A stretch of 64,000 bases of DNA from Synechococcus sp. CS-1328 (lineage in GTDB: Bacteria; Cyanobacteriota; Cyanobacteriia; PCC-6307; Cyanobiaceae): positions 366,966 to 430,965 of the forward strand of contig NZ_JAHLYT010000071.1 in assembly GCF_025128095.1 (NCBI RefSeq), in the 5' to 3' direction. This document shows, in pieces, positions 51,120-61,248 of this stretch; within the stretch, counting starts at the first letter, position 1; each line of letters opens with the position of its first letter. The position numbers and the translations under genes were made by a program. The notes under the pieces were generated by a model, which ran no database searches, had not been told where the DNA came from, and saw nothing but the letters and a program-made list of their open reading frames with translations.

Positions 51120-51974
51120 TTAAGGACCGGGCCAGCCCAGCAGCTGCAGCCACAGGCCATGGCCGCCGATCCACACGAGCACGCCGCCGCAGGCCAGGAA
51201 CGGACCGAAGGGAAAGGGTTGCTGCGGACCCAGCCGGCCCACCAGGCGAGCCAGGCCGCCCACCACAGCGCCTCCACCGATGGCCAGCGCCACGGTCAAC
51301 CCCAGGCCGGTGGGACCGAGCCAGGCCCCCAGCAGGGCGGCCAGTTTGGCGTCGCCCAGGCCCAGGGCAGGGCGACCGAGCAGCCGTTCGGCCAGGGCAC
51401 TGGTGCCTTCGAAGGCCAGCAGACCTAGGCCGGCCGCGAGCAGATGCTGAAACAGCAGCGCCCGGCCGACCACCTCACCCTGGCTGAAGCCGATCAGCGC
51501 TGTGCAGGCCAGACCGACCACCAATCCCCAGCGGCAGAGGGGTTCAGGCAGCCAGAGAGCGTCGAGGTCGACCAGCACCAGCGGGATCAGCCAGCTGACC
51601 AGCAGCCAGCCCGCCGCCACCAGCATCCAGGAGGCAGGGGCCTGCCCCAGACCGGCCGGCTGGGCGAACAGCATCGCCACCCAGAGGCCGGCGCAGAGCA
51701 ATTCGACCAGCAGATAGCGCGGGCTGATGCTGTGGCGGCAGTAGCGGCAGCGACCGCCGAGCCACAGCCAGCCCAGCACGGGCACGTTCTCGAACCAGGC
51801 CAGCGGGGTGCCGCAGTGGGGGCAGTGGCTGCCGGGATGGATCAGCGACTCCTGCCGCGGCAGGCGAAACGCCACCACCTGCAGAAAGCTGCCCACGCAG
51901 GCACCGAGCACCGCGGCAAGGAGGGCCAGGGTCGAGGGCGCCAGGATCAGGGGCGACCCGTTGCTGCTGAGCAT
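51120..51974 (-). CDS. pilD: Type IV prepilin peptidase / N-methyltransferase
   Basis: A 284-residue polytopic membrane aspartyl protease (A24) that cleaves type IV prepilin leaders and methylates the new N-terminus. The cytoplasmic loop has the zinc pair CPHC...CRYC near residues 50-80, which marks the bifunctional form. Catalytic aspartates fit DLDALWLPEP near 137 and GLGDAKL near 200. About eight hydrophobic helices. It supports type IV pili (motility and natural competence), although no pilin gene is in the window. ATG 51974, 16 bp after the preceding hypothetical gene. Confidence 0.93.
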   Translation of the reverse strand: MLSSNGSPLILAPSTLALLAAVLGACVGSFLQVVAFRLPRQESLIHPGSHCPHCGTPLAWFENVPVLGWLWLGGRCRYCRHSISPRYLLVELLCAGLWVAMLFAQPAGLGQAPASWMLVAAGWLLVSWLIPLVLVDLDALWLPEPLCRWGLVVGLACTALIGFSQGEVVGRALLFQHLLAAGLGLLAFEGTSALAERLLGRPALGLGDAKLAALLGAWLGPTGLGLTVALAIGGGAVVGGLARLVGRLGPQQPFPFGPFLACGGVLVWIGGHGLWLQLLGWPGP

Positions 51975-51990
51975 GGCTGACGCGGCGGGT

Positions 51991-52347
51991 TCAGGGGCGC
52001 AGGTTGGGGCGCGGATTGCGCAGCCGGGTGGAGGCGGTGCGGTTGGGCCGGCCCCTGATCATCTCAATCGGCACGAAGTGCTCCTCCGGCAGCAGCACCG
52101 GCAACTCGAACACCACACGCGGCGGAACCGGAGCCTGCTGCCAGATGATGCCAATCGGTTCAGCCCCAGCCGGGCATTGCTCGAGGTAGTGGAAGTAGGC
52201 ACGGCGGGCGTCTTGAAACACCTGGCGGCTATCGATCTGATCCAGCCGCAGTTCCGGACGCGCAGACGAGCCAGTGGATCCATTGGCTCCCTGGATCAGG
52301 AAGGAGGGGGAAGAAGTGGCACGTCCGGTGAAGGGAATCGGCCTCAC
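51991..52347 (-). CDS. Conserved hypothetical protein
   Basis: A 118-residue protein from GTG 52347, chosen because upstream codons in frame run into the antisense of prk's end and look non-conserved. The body reads LRLDQIDSRQVFQDARRAYFHYLEQCPAG, then EPIGIIWQQAPVPPRVVFELPVLLPEEHFVPIEM and a basic tail. The Pro/Val-rich middle suggests a compact beta domain. No membrane segment or signal. It sits between prk and pilD on the same strand. I do not recognise a named family. Confidence 0.65.
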   Translation of the reverse strand: MRPIPFTGRATSSPSFLIQGANGSTGSSARPELRLDQIDSRQVFQDARRAYFHYLEQCPAGAEPIGIIWQQAPVPPRVVFELPVLLPEEHFVPIEMIRGRPNRTASTRLRNPRPNLRP

Positions 52348-52436
52348 CTTGTCCGACTGGTTCACCCACCTTAGAGCTCTTGGCAGGGGTGAGACCAATT
52401 TCGTTCGCCCCCTGGAATCCCGACTGGAGCTGGGGC

Positions 52437-53339
52437 TCAGGCGAGCGTCTTCTTGTCCTGGATCATGCGGTGGATGATCGGGGTGAGGATCAGCTCCATC
52501 GCGAAGCCCATCTTGCCGCCGTTCACCACGATCGAGGTGGGGGTGGACATGAACGAGCCGTGGATCATATCGAGCAGATAGGGGAAGTTGATCCCCCACT
52601 TGTCGCGGGCCACCTTGCGGAAGTGGATGATCACAAAACTCTCATCCGGGGTTGGGATCGTCTGGATGAAGAAGGGGTTGGAGGTATCCACCGTGGGGAT
52701 CCTCTGGAAGTTGATGTCGGTGAGGCTGAACTGAGGGCAGATGTGGTTGATGTAATCAGGCATGCGGCGCAGGATCGTGTCCACCGTGGCCTCGGCCGAG
52801 TAGCCGCGCTCCTGGTTGTCGCGGGCGATCTTCTGGATCCACTCCAGGTTCACGATCGGCACCACGCCGATCAGCAGATCCGCCAGCTTGCGCAGGTCAT
52901 AGCCCTCGCCCACCACGCCGCCGTGCAGGCCCTCGTAGAAGAGAAGGTCGGTGCTGGCGGGAATCGGTTCCCAGGGGGTGAACTGGCCCGGCTCCAGGTT
53001 GGTGCCGAGCCGGCCGTTGTGCTCGGCTGCCTCCTCAACGGAGTGCAGGTAGTAGCGCTTCTCGCCACCGCCGGTCTCGCCGTAATTGCGAAACAGCTCC
53101 TCAAGCTTGTCGAACCGGTTGGCATCGGGACCGAAGTGGGAGAAGTTCTCGCCCTTGGCAACGGCGGCGGCCATGGCCTCCTTCATCTCAGCCCGCTCGT
53201 AGCGGTGGTAGCTGTCGCCCTCCACCACAGCCGGGGTGATGCCCTCGCGCTTGAAGATGTATTCGAAGGCGCGCTTGACAGTGCTGGTGCCTGCGCCGGA
53301 GGAACCGGTGACTGAAACAACCGGATGACGCTTCGACAT
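52437..53339 (-). CDS. prk: Phosphoribulokinase, class I (proteobacterial) type
   Basis: A 300-residue Calvin-cycle kinase making ribulose-1,5-bisphosphate for Rubisco. The P-loop is VTGSSGAGTSTVKRAF, and EGDSYHRYERAEMK, FSHFGPDANRFDKLEEL and EGLHGGV follow, as in class I PRKs. Classical cyanobacterial/plant class II PRKs have a different P-loop and a regulatory cysteine pair; this protein has a single cysteine (HICPQF), so CP12/thioredoxin control through a PRK disulfide is excluded. ATG 53339 is the start; the TTG six bases upstream is not. leuB lies 82 bp upstream on the same strand. Confidence 0.96.
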   Translation of the reverse strand: MSKRHPVVSVTGSSGAGTSTVKRAFEYIFKREGITPAVVEGDSYHRYERAEMKEAMAAAVAKGENFSHFGPDANRFDKLEELFRNYGETGGGEKRYYLHSVEEAAEHNGRLGTNLEPGQFTPWEPIPASTDLLFYEGLHGGVVGEGYDLRKLADLLIGVVPIVNLEWIQKIARDNQERGYSAEATVDTILRRMPDYINHICPQFSLTDINFQRIPTVDTSNPFFIQTIPTPDESFVIIHFRKVARDKWGINFPYLLDMIHGSFMSTPTSIVVNGGKMGFAMELILTPIIHRMIQDKKTLA

Positions 53340-53420
53340 GCGCAAGGATCCAAAAACCGACCGTGAGTTTGTCAGGTCGCCGGACCGATTCCCCCATCCC
53401 CGGGGGCAACCGTTGCAGGA

Positions 53421-54500
<1,080 letters not shown>

Positions 54501-54555
54501 GGTGGGCCGGAGGAGCGACGAGCGGGCTGGGCGCGAGGCTACGCCGCGACCTTGC

Positions 54556-55593
54556 TCAGTTCGCGCTGTTCCTGAGCTGCCGCAGGGTCTTGGCCATCTC
54601 CGGCAGCTTGTTGAACGCGGCCGAACAGCGCAGCCACAGCCGGTTGGGGATGGCGGGGTAGCCGCTCACCACCTCGCCCGCAGCCACCTCGCCGTGGATG
54701 CCGGACTTGGAAGAGGCGATCGCCCGATCGCCGATCACGGCCTTGTTGGCCACGCCCACCTGGCCGGCCAGGATCACACCGTTGCCGAGCCGCGCACCAC
54801 CGGCGATGCCCACCTGGGCTGCCAGGGCACAGTCCCGCCCGGTCACCACGCCGTGGCCCACGTGCACGAGGTTGTCGATCTTGCTGCCGGCACCGATGCG
54901 GGTCTCGCCCACCGAGGGGCGATCGATGGTGCTACCGCAGCCCACTTCGACACCATCTTCGAGCACCACCAGCCCGGTCTGGGGCATCTTGCGCCAGCCG
55001 GCGGCGGTGGGCACGAAGCCAAACCCCTCCGAGCCGATCACAGCGTTGGAGTGCACCACGCAAGCGCGGCCGAGGCGGCTGCCGGGATGGAGCACGGCGT
55101 TGGCATGGATCTCGCACCCCTCGCCGAGCTGCACGTCGTCGTAGAGCACCACGCCGGGGTGGAGGGTGCTGCCACTGCCGATGCTCACCGCAGCGCCGAT
55201 CACCACATGGGCCGCCACGTGCACAGCCTCCCCAAGCTGGACGCTGGGATCCAGCACGGCGCTGGGATGGACCCCCGCAGGCAGGGGCCGCCGCGGGTAA
55301 AGGGCCTCTAGGGCTTCAGCGAAACCCAGGCGCGGATCGGCCAGGGCGACCCAGGCCAGGCCCCGCTCGCTGGCCTGGTGCTGCAGATCGGCGTCGACCG
55401 GGAGCAACACGGCACTGGCACCGGTGGCAGCCAGGGCCGCCGCCAGGGCGTTGCCGGGCTCCAGAAAACTCAGCTGACCACCAGTGGCCTGATCCAAGGC
55501 TGCAGCGCCGCCGATCTCCGGGTCTGCGGCCAGATCGCAGGGAGTGTTCTCCACCACCTGGCTGAGCTGGCCGAGCAGCTGGCTGAAACGCAT
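54556..55593 (-). CDS. lpxD: UDP-3-O-(3-hydroxyacyl)glucosamine N-acyltransferase
   Basis: A 345-residue acyltransferase of lipid A synthesis. After an N-terminal uridine-binding domain ([11 protein letters not shown]), residues about 105-320 form a left-handed beta helix of hexapeptide repeats ([42 protein letters not shown]). The catalytic histidine lies in [12 protein letters not shown] near 240. It indicates an LPS-type outer membrane. ATG 55593; 44 bp after proB. The other lpx genes are not in this window. Confidence 0.95.
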   Translation of the reverse strand: MRFSQLLGQLSQVVENTPCDLAADPEIGGAAALDQATGGQLSFLEPGNALAAALAATGASAVLLPVDADLQHQASERGLAWVALADPRLGFAEALEALYPRRPLPAGVHPSAVLDPSVQLGEAVHVAAHVVIGAAVSIGSGSTLHPGVVLYDDVQLGEGCEIHANAVLHPGSRLGRACVVHSNAVIGSEGFGFVPTAAGWRKMPQTGLVVLEDGVEVGCGSTIDRPSVGETRIGAGSKIDNLVHVGHGVVTGRDCALAAQVGIAGGARLGNGVILAGQVGVANKAVIGDRAIASSKSGIHGEVAAGEVVSGYPAIPNRLWLRCSAAFNKLPEMAKTLRQLRNSAN

Positions 55594-55637
55594 GCCTGGG
55601 AGGAGGGATCGAGGCCGGATCGTAGGGCTGGGCTCCG

Positions 55638-56792
55638 TCAGGCCGGCGGCGGCACGGTGGTGAGCACCAGATGGTCGCGGTGCACCACCGCATCGCCCAC
55701 CGCATCACCTCCTGCCCCGAGCCGGCTGCGCACAGCCTCGCTGCTGAGGCCCACCACCTGACGCAGCTCATCGCTGCTGAGACTGCAGAGACCGCGGCCC
55801 AGCTCCCGACCATCGGCGGCCAGCAGGCGCACGGCCTCACGGCGGCGGAAGTCGCCCTCCACCGCCCGGATCCCCACCGCCAGCAGGGAAGCCCCCTGAT
55901 GGACCACGGCCCGCTCGGCGCCGGCATCCAGGGTGAGGCTGCCCTTGGCCAGCAGGGCATGGGCCAGCCAACCCTTGCGATCCGGCAACGGAGAGGCGGA
56001 GGGATGGAACACCGTGCCTACCCGCTCACCGGCCAGCAGGGCATCGAGCACGGCGGGATCACGCCCATCGGCCAGCCGCACGCGGATGCCGCTGGCCGTG
56101 GCGATCCGGGCCGCCGCCAGTTTGGTGGTCATGCCGCCGGTTCCCCAGCGGCCACCTCCTTTGGCCACGCCTCGGAGGCTCTCCAGCTCCGCCAGATCGC
56201 GCACCTCATCAATCGGAACCGCCTCGGCATCGCTGCGGGGATCGCCGGAATAGAGGCGGTCCACATCGGTGAGCAGGATCAGTTCATCGGCATTGATCGC
56301 CACCGCCACCAGGGCCGAGAGGGTGTCGTTGTCACCGAAGCGCAACTCCTCGGTGGCGAGGGTGTCGTTCTCGTTCACCACCGGCACCACTCCCCAGGCG
56401 AGCAGCTGCTCCAGGGTGCGGCAGGCGTTCTGGTAGCGCCGCCTCGAGGCCAGATCGCCGCGGGTGAGCAGCACCTGGGCCACCCGCGCCCCGCGCACCG
56501 CGAAGGCGTCCTGATAGAGGGCCATCAGTTGCCCCTGGCCCACCGCCGCCGCCGCCTGCAGCGCCACCACTTCACTGGGCCGCTGTTCCAGCGCCAGGGT
56601 GCGACAACCCAGGCCCACGGCCCCACTGGTTACCAGGGCGATCGCATCGCCACGGCGCTGCTGGCGGCTGAGGCTGGCGGCCAGGTCGTGAACCACGGCG
56701 GTGGTGGGCCGATCGGGCTGTCCCTGCAGGGTGCTGGTCCCCACCTTGATCACACGACGCAGGCCGCCGCCTGCAGGACTGCTGTTGGTCAT
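55638..56792 (-). CDS. proB: Glutamate 5-kinase
   Basis: A 384-residue enzyme for the first step of proline synthesis. The amino-acid-kinase domain has [10 protein letters not shown] at the N-terminus, [32 protein letters not shown] near 140 and the nucleotide loop [15 protein letters not shown] near 215. A PUA domain occupies the last 90 residues ([22 protein letters not shown]), as in most bacterial ProB. Feedback inhibition by proline is expected from the family. Starts at ATG 56792, 36 bp after the YqeG gene. Confidence 0.96.
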   Translation of the reverse strand: MTNSSPAGGGLRRVIKVGTSTLQGQPDRPTTAVVHDLAASLSRQQRRGDAIALVTSGAVGLGCRTLALEQRPSEVVALQAAAAVGQGQLMALYQDAFAVRGARVAQVLLTRGDLASRRRYQNACRTLEQLLAWGVVPVVNENDTLATEELRFGDNDTLSALVAVAINADELILLTDVDRLYSGDPRSDAEAVPIDEVRDLAELESLRGVAKGGGRWGTGGMTTKLAAARIATASGIRVRLADGRDPAVLDALLAGERVGTVFHPSASPLPDRKGWLAHALLAKGSLTLDAGAERAVVHQGASLLAVGIRAVEGDFRRREAVRLLAADGRELGRGLCSLSSDELRQVVGLSSEAVRSRLGAGGDAVGDAVVHRDHLVLTTVPPPA

Positions 56793-56828
56793 CCGCCTAG
56801 AGGGTGAGGCGCACGGGTCGGCATCCGA

Positions 56829-57368
56829 TCAGGCCAGGGGGGTTCCGATCCAGCGAGCCAGGCCCAGCTCGATCCGCTGCAGGTGATCCTGCCGGCATGG
56901 CTCGCCGTTCGGATCGATCGGCCGCACCAGCACGGTGTAGAGACCCAGCCGATTGCCCGCCAGTACATCCGTGAACAGACGATCCCCGATCAGGGCCACC
57001 TGCTCGGGGGGCAGATCAAGGTCCGCCAGCACCCGCCTCAGGGCGGCGCGGCGCGGCTTGCCCGCCGAGGTGGTGAAGGGCAGACCCAGCTGCTTGGCGA
57101 GCCCGCCGATCCGCCGCCGTGAGGGGTTGTTGCTGAGCAGGTGTAAGGGCATCCGGGCCTGGGCGCGCCGCAGCCACTGCTCGGCCCGGGCTGGCAGCTC
57201 CGAGCGGTGACGCGGCAGCAGGGTGCGGTCCACATCGAGCACGAGAGCGCCGATCGAGTGGTCCTGCAGCCGCTCCAGCGAGAGGTCCACCAGGGTGCCA
57301 GGCACCAGCAGATCGGGTGTGAGCAGCCGCGGCAGGGCGGCAAGGCTGGCCGAATGCCGGCTGGACAT
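56829..57368 (-). CDS. YqeG-family HAD phosphatase (IIIA type)
   Basis: A 179-residue HAD-fold protein. The nucleophile motif is LVLDVDRTLLPRH near residue 42, motif II is LLSNNPSRRR, the conserved lysine is in SAGKPRRAALRRVL, and motif IV is ALIGDRLFTDVLAGNRLG. YqeG/GEP4-type enzymes include the mitochondrial phosphatidylglycerophosphate phosphatase, so a role in PG synthesis, essential for photosystems, is plausible but inferred. ATG 57368 overlaps the stop of the DUF3727 gene (ATGA). Confidence 0.9.
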   Translation of the reverse strand: MSSRHSASLAALPRLLTPDLLVPGTLVDLSLERLQDHSIGALVLDVDRTLLPRHRSELPARAEQWLRRAQARMPLHLLSNNPSRRRIGGLAKQLGLPFTTSAGKPRRAALRRVLADLDLPPEQVALIGDRLFTDVLAGNRLGLYTVLVRPIDPNGEPCRQDHLQRIELGLARWIGTPLA

Positions 57369-57919
57369 CAGTCCCCCTGCTCCCGCTCCTCCAGTTCCGC
57401 CTCGAGCCGAGGCTGAATCCGCTCGAATTCCTCACCTTCCACCAGCACGGCTTCGCTGCCGCTCATCCGTGCCACCACGAAGAAGGGATCGAGGGGAATG
57501 AACAGCCCGTACTCCTGACCATCCGCCATGAACTGGATCAGGGGCTCGTACATCTCCGTGTCTTCGTCCTCCTCCTCCTCGTCGTACTCCTCGGGATCGG
57601 GCTCGTCGAGTTCGCCGCTCACGGTGAGGGTCACGGCCGAGCGCACCAGGGTCAGGTCGTGCTCCTGCAGCACCACATCCGCCACCGAGAAGATCTCCTC
57701 GTTGCCCTCGATCGTGTCGATCAGATCCGGATTGGTCTCGTCTTCGGTGAGCCGGAACAGGCACACCGGGGTGTCCACCGGGGTGAGCAGGCCGTAGTCG
57801 TGGCCATCCAGCGGGATCAGCTGCTCGAGGAAGCAGAGCAGTTGCCGCTGTTGGCTGTCCCGCACGAGCACCGTGGGCACATCACCGGAGGACGGGGTCG
57901 TGGGTCCGTCGGGACTCAT
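57368..57919 (-). CDS. DUF3727-family cyanobacterial protein
   Basis: A 183-residue soluble acidic protein. It holds two similar halves, VLVRDSQQRQLLCFLEQLIPLDGHDYGLLTPVDTP-type and LIQFMADGQEYGLFIPLDPFFVVARM, separated by an acidic loop with EEYDEEEEDEDTEMY. The family is confined to cyanobacteria and plastid lineages and has no assigned function; the C-terminus is again Glu-rich. It lies between ruvX (21-bp gap) and yqeG (4-bp overlap), a neighbourhood often conserved in cyanobacteria. ATG 57919. Confidence 0.88.
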   Translation of the reverse strand: MSPDGPTTPSSGDVPTVLVRDSQQRQLLCFLEQLIPLDGHDYGLLTPVDTPVCLFRLTEDETNPDLIDTIEGNEEIFSVADVVLQEHDLTLVRSAVTLTVSGELDEPDPEEYDEEEEDEDTEMYEPLIQFMADGQEYGLFIPLDPFFVVARMSGSEAVLVEGEEFERIQPRLEAELEEREQGD

Positions 57920-57940
57920 GGGGGAGGAGCGTTGTCCCTC

Positions 57941-58414
57941 TCAGGATGGATCAGCGTGGTCCGACCTGCAGAAATTCGGGGTCGCCGGCTGGACCGGTTC
58001 GGGTCCCTCCGCCAGCCATTGCTCCAGCAACAGGGCGGCGGCAGCGCTGTCCAGGGCGCCGCTGCGGTCGCCGTGCAGGCCATGGAGCTCGGCGGCGGCC
58101 CAGCTGCTGGCGAACTCATTCACCAGGGCCAGCGGCAGGTTCAGCTGCCGGGCCAGCCGTTCGCCATAACGGCGGCAGTGGACCGCCTGGGCAGTGGGTT
58201 GCTGCTGCTGATCCAGCGGCAGCCCCACCACCAGGGCCTCAACGCGCCGCTGGCGAACCAGCGGTTCCAGCACGGCCAGATCCGCCGGGAAGGCCCCGCG
58301 CCGCAATGGTGGCAGCGGTGTGACCGTGAGACCGAGCGGATCACAGCCGGCCAGGCCGATGCGCCTGCGGCCCACATCCAGGGCAAGCACCGAGCGGCGA
58401 CGGGGGACAGGCAT
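57941..58414 (-). CDS. ruvX: Putative pre-16S rRNA nuclease / Holliday junction resolvase homologue (YqgF)
   Basis: A 157-residue RNase H-fold protein. Motif LALDVGRRRIGLA at the N-terminus carries the first catalytic aspartate; VEALVVGLPLDQ near residue 60, LVNEFASSWAA near 105 and a final DSAAAALLLEQWL match the YqgF family order. Bacterial members mature the 5' end of 16S rRNA and were earlier annotated as resolvases. ATG 58414 gives the family-like N-terminus. Followed closely by the DUF3727 gene. Confidence 0.92.
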   Translation of the reverse strand: MPVPRRRSVLALDVGRRRIGLAGCDPLGLTVTPLPPLRRGAFPADLAVLEPLVRQRRVEALVVGLPLDQQQQPTAQAVHCRRYGERLARQLNLPLALVNEFASSWAAAELHGLHGDRSGALDSAAAALLLEQWLAEGPEPVQPATPNFCRSDHADPS

Positions 58415-58479
58415 CCGGATGGAATTCAGGCTTCGCGGAGGGCGATGGCGTGTCTTAAGGGCAGGGGTTGAGGCGTGGC

Positions 58480-59511
58480 TCAGTCGGGCCGCAGCGGGGA
58501 GGGGACCGGTCGCCGGCGGGGCTGCAGCGGTTCCAGCAGGGCGGTGAGGCGCTTCATCGCCGGGTGAACCGCGGCCGGTTCCTGGCGGCGCCAGACGCTG
58601 CGGGCCATCAGGATCCGTTCGCCGCACGCTTCCGCGCCGAGGCGCTCCAGCCACTGGTGCGGCGAGGGCTGGGTCACGTCGCAGGCCAGCCACAGGGGTG
58701 CAGCCGGCGTGAGCCCGGACGCCAGGCGATGCAGCAACAGTTCGGTGGCCGGGCCGACCAGCTCCACCCAGCCCGGATGCACGCTCAGTTCAACATCGTG
58801 GCCGCCGCCGGGATGGTCGCCGAGCCAGCGCACCCCCGCCACCGCCTGATCCCGACAGGGATCGACCAGCATCCAGCCGCGGTTCTGGCTCTGATCCAGC
58901 AGATCTTCGGGGCGGCGGTCGAGCAACTGACGCAGCTGGGCGGGGCAGGAGGCTTGCTCCAGATGCCAGAGCAACGGTCCGGTGCGGCGCTGCAGGCGGC
59001 GTAGCTGCAGCTCCGCTGGAATGGGTTGAGAAGCCTGTTCCTGGGGTTGCCAGCGCCAGATCCGGTCGGTGCGCAGCGGCTGAAAGCCCTGTTCGCGCAG
59101 CTGGGCCTGGCGATCGGTGTCGAGGCTGGCGGCGCTGGCGATCCAGCTGGTGGCTCCAGTGGTGCGCTGGATCGCCTCCCGCAGCAGGGCCACGGCGACG
59201 CAACGGCGACCCGGATCCCCCTCCAATCCCCGGGCCAGCCGTAGATGTTGCACCTGCCAGCAACTGCCGGTGCGGTTGAGCGGACGCACCACGACAAGAC
59301 CCAGCGGCAGGCTGGCGCCCGCCAGGGTGCGGGTCGCCACCAGCACCTGGGGTGCCAGGGGCTGGCGGGGGGTGAGGGCATGAATCAGCCGGGCCGGCAG
59401 GGCCAGCAGCACGGCCCGCTGCAGCAGCGGCTGCAGGGGCTGGAAGGCCGGATCGTCCAGCAATGGCAGATGCCAGGGCTGCAGCGGCTGCACGCCCCAG
59501 TCAGCGGGCAT
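58480..59511 (-). CDS. GNAT-like acyltransferase-type hypothetical protein
   Basis: A 343-residue protein taken from ATG 59511, where the folded part begins (WGVQPLQPWHLPLLDDPAF). Strand and helix patterns, including LVVVRPLNRTGSCWQVQHLRLARGLEG and GRRCVAVALLREAIQRT, resemble the beta4-alpha3 acetyl-CoA site of GNAT enzymes, and a second weaker GNAT-like half follows. The frame stays open upstream to about 60036; an ATG at 59760 would add 83 residues of Gly/Ser/Pro low complexity (SGSPIASGPPMANG). Substrate unknown. Lies between ruvX and the CofE-like gene on the same strand. Confidence 0.7.
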   Translation of the reverse strand: MPADWGVQPLQPWHLPLLDDPAFQPLQPLLQRAVLLALPARLIHALTPRQPLAPQVLVATRTLAGASLPLGLVVVRPLNRTGSCWQVQHLRLARGLEGDPGRRCVAVALLREAIQRTTGATSWIASAASLDTDRQAQLREQGFQPLRTDRIWRWQPQEQASQPIPAELQLRRLQRRTGPLLWHLEQASCPAQLRQLLDRRPEDLLDQSQNRGWMLVDPCRDQAVAGVRWLGDHPGGGHDVELSVHPGWVELVGPATELLLHRLASGLTPAAPLWLACDVTQPSPHQWLERLGAEACGERILMARSVWRRQEPAAVHPAMKRLTALLEPLQPRRRPVPSPLRPD

Positions 59512-59902
59512 CCCTGGCGATGGCGGCGTAGCCGCAGGATGATCACCAGACCGTGGGCTTCCCTCACCCGAGTTGGTGGCATGCCCAGAGGAGGAACGGG
59601 CGGAGGTCGAACGCCCAGAGCCCGTGGGATCAGCCGACCCCGATGGCTTGCCGCTGGCTCTGGATGTGCCATTGGCCATTGGTGGGCCACTGGCGATGGG
59701 ACTACCGCTGGCAATGCCATTCACAAAGGAGCCCTGCTGAAGCACCGACGACTCACTCATCAACGGAACGTCACACACCAGCGATGGCGCAGGGACCATC
59801 AGCGCAGGCTCTGGCCCAGCGATGGGCATCCGGCTGTTGCGGCTGATTGCGGCTGGCACGGCGTTCCCGCAGCGTGGCGACCCTCGCAGGCCTGGTTGCA
59901 GT

Positions 59903-61123
59903 TTAGGCCGGGCGTACGAGCACAAGCGGCGTGCGCTCGTTGGCATTACCGGCCGGATTGGGCCGCAGGGCTCGCTGCAGCAGGGCCTCATCGCAGCCCT
60001 GGCTGGAAGCCAGCACCTTGACCCGACCCAGATCATTCACATCCACAACCGCCACACCCACACCGAGGGCGGCAGCCAGGCGTTCACAGACGTCCTCGGG
60101 CTGATGGGGGCCCAGCACGATCGTCTGGTCGTAGGGGGGGGTGGTGCCGGTGATGTCGTCGATCAGGCGTGCCTGATCCCCGGCCAGCCGGTAGAAGCCA
60201 CCCTTGAGACCCACCAGCTTCATGGCCGATCCCGCCAGCCAGGCGCAGAGCACCCGCGCCGGACCCACCACATCGATCAGGGTCTGCAGCCCACAGGCAC
60301 TCGCCAGGCTGCTGGTGGGATGGAACACGCGGCAGAGCAGACGGGCCAGCATCGAGGGCTGCACCGTGGCGGGATGGTGGTAGCGGCCCTGCATCACCGC
60401 CAGGGGCGTCTCGCCGATGGTGAGGATGTCGCCGGGCTGCAGCAGGGGGCCGGCATAGCGCTGCAGCACAGCCTCGGGATCGTCCAGCACGCCTAGCAGA
60501 TGGGTGCGGATCGGCAACACCCGGCAGCGCTCACCCTCTCGCCAGGGGGCCTCGGCCTTGGTGAGCACACCAGGCTTGCGCAGGGGGACCAGCAGTCCGT
60601 CGCGCCGTTCGAGCCGGCCGAAGGGGCCGTAGTTGATCCAGAGCACTTCCAGCCAGAGGGTGTCGAGCAGGGAGCGGAGGTCCTGGTCTGCCGCTGCGCT
60701 GATCCGCACGGACACCTCGACTTCGGTGCTCTTGCGGCCCTTGAGGATGTAGGCAAACCAATAGCCATCCGAGCGGGCCTCCTCATCCGGGTGATGGGGG
60801 GTCACCCGGGTGGACACGCGGAGAGCGGAGAGATCACCGCGGCCCAGCAGCACGGGATTGACCCGCAGCTCCGGCACGAACACCTCCATGCGCGGATGGG
60901 GATTGCGCAGGGTCAGGCTGCCGCTCAGCTCGACACTGCCGCCGCTGGCTCCCTCGGTCTGCTCAGCGGAACCGCCCCCGGTGTTGAAGCGCTGCACGCG
61001 CCAGGCCCCGGAGCTCAGCCGCAGGGGCGATGCGGGCCTCAGGCGGTGGCGCAGCTCCAGCCACAGCAGGGTGAGGCCGAAGGCGAGGGCCACCAGCAGG
61101 ATCGAGGGGAGCAGCACGGGCAA
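59903..61123 (-). CDS. CofE-like (F420-0:gamma-glutamyl ligase-type) protein
   Basis: A 406-residue protein with one N-terminal transmembrane helix (LLPSILLVALAFGLTLLWLEL), a beta-rich segment to about 190, then a region matching the CofE fold: IRTHLLGVLDDPEAVLQRY, LLQPGDILTIGETPLAVMQG and DDITGTTPPYDQTIVLGP. Cyanobacterial homologues are often labelled F420 ligases, but these organisms are not generally known to make F420 as a major cofactor and no cofC or cofD is here, so the true substrate is doubtful. ATG 61123, divergent from the PhoH-type gene across 125 bp. Confidence 0.75.
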   Translation of the reverse strand: MPVLLPSILLVALAFGLTLLWLELRHRLRPASPLRLSSGAWRVQRFNTGGGSAEQTEGASGGSVELSGSLTLRNPHPRMEVFVPELRVNPVLLGRGDLSALRVSTRVTPHHPDEEARSDGYWFAYILKGRKSTEVEVSVRISAAADQDLRSLLDTLWLEVLWINYGPFGRLERRDGLLVPLRKPGVLTKAEAPWREGERCRVLPIRTHLLGVLDDPEAVLQRYAGPLLQPGDILTIGETPLAVMQGRYHHPATVQPSMLARLLCRVFHPTSSLASACGLQTLIDVVGPARVLCAWLAGSAMKLVGLKGGFYRLAGDQARLIDDITGTTPPYDQTIVLGPHQPEDVCERLAAALGVGVAVVDVNDLGRVKVLASSQGCDEALLQRALRPNPAGNANERTPLVLVRPA

Positions 61124-61248
61124 GGGCGGGGAAGAAGGAGCAGGGAATCGGCGCCGCCGATCCGATTCGCTACGAGGCGCGAACGGCCGGAGCGTAGATG
61201 GCCTGGCCGCCCTAGCTTCGCCAGCACCGCTCGGGCGAGAGCTCCGGT

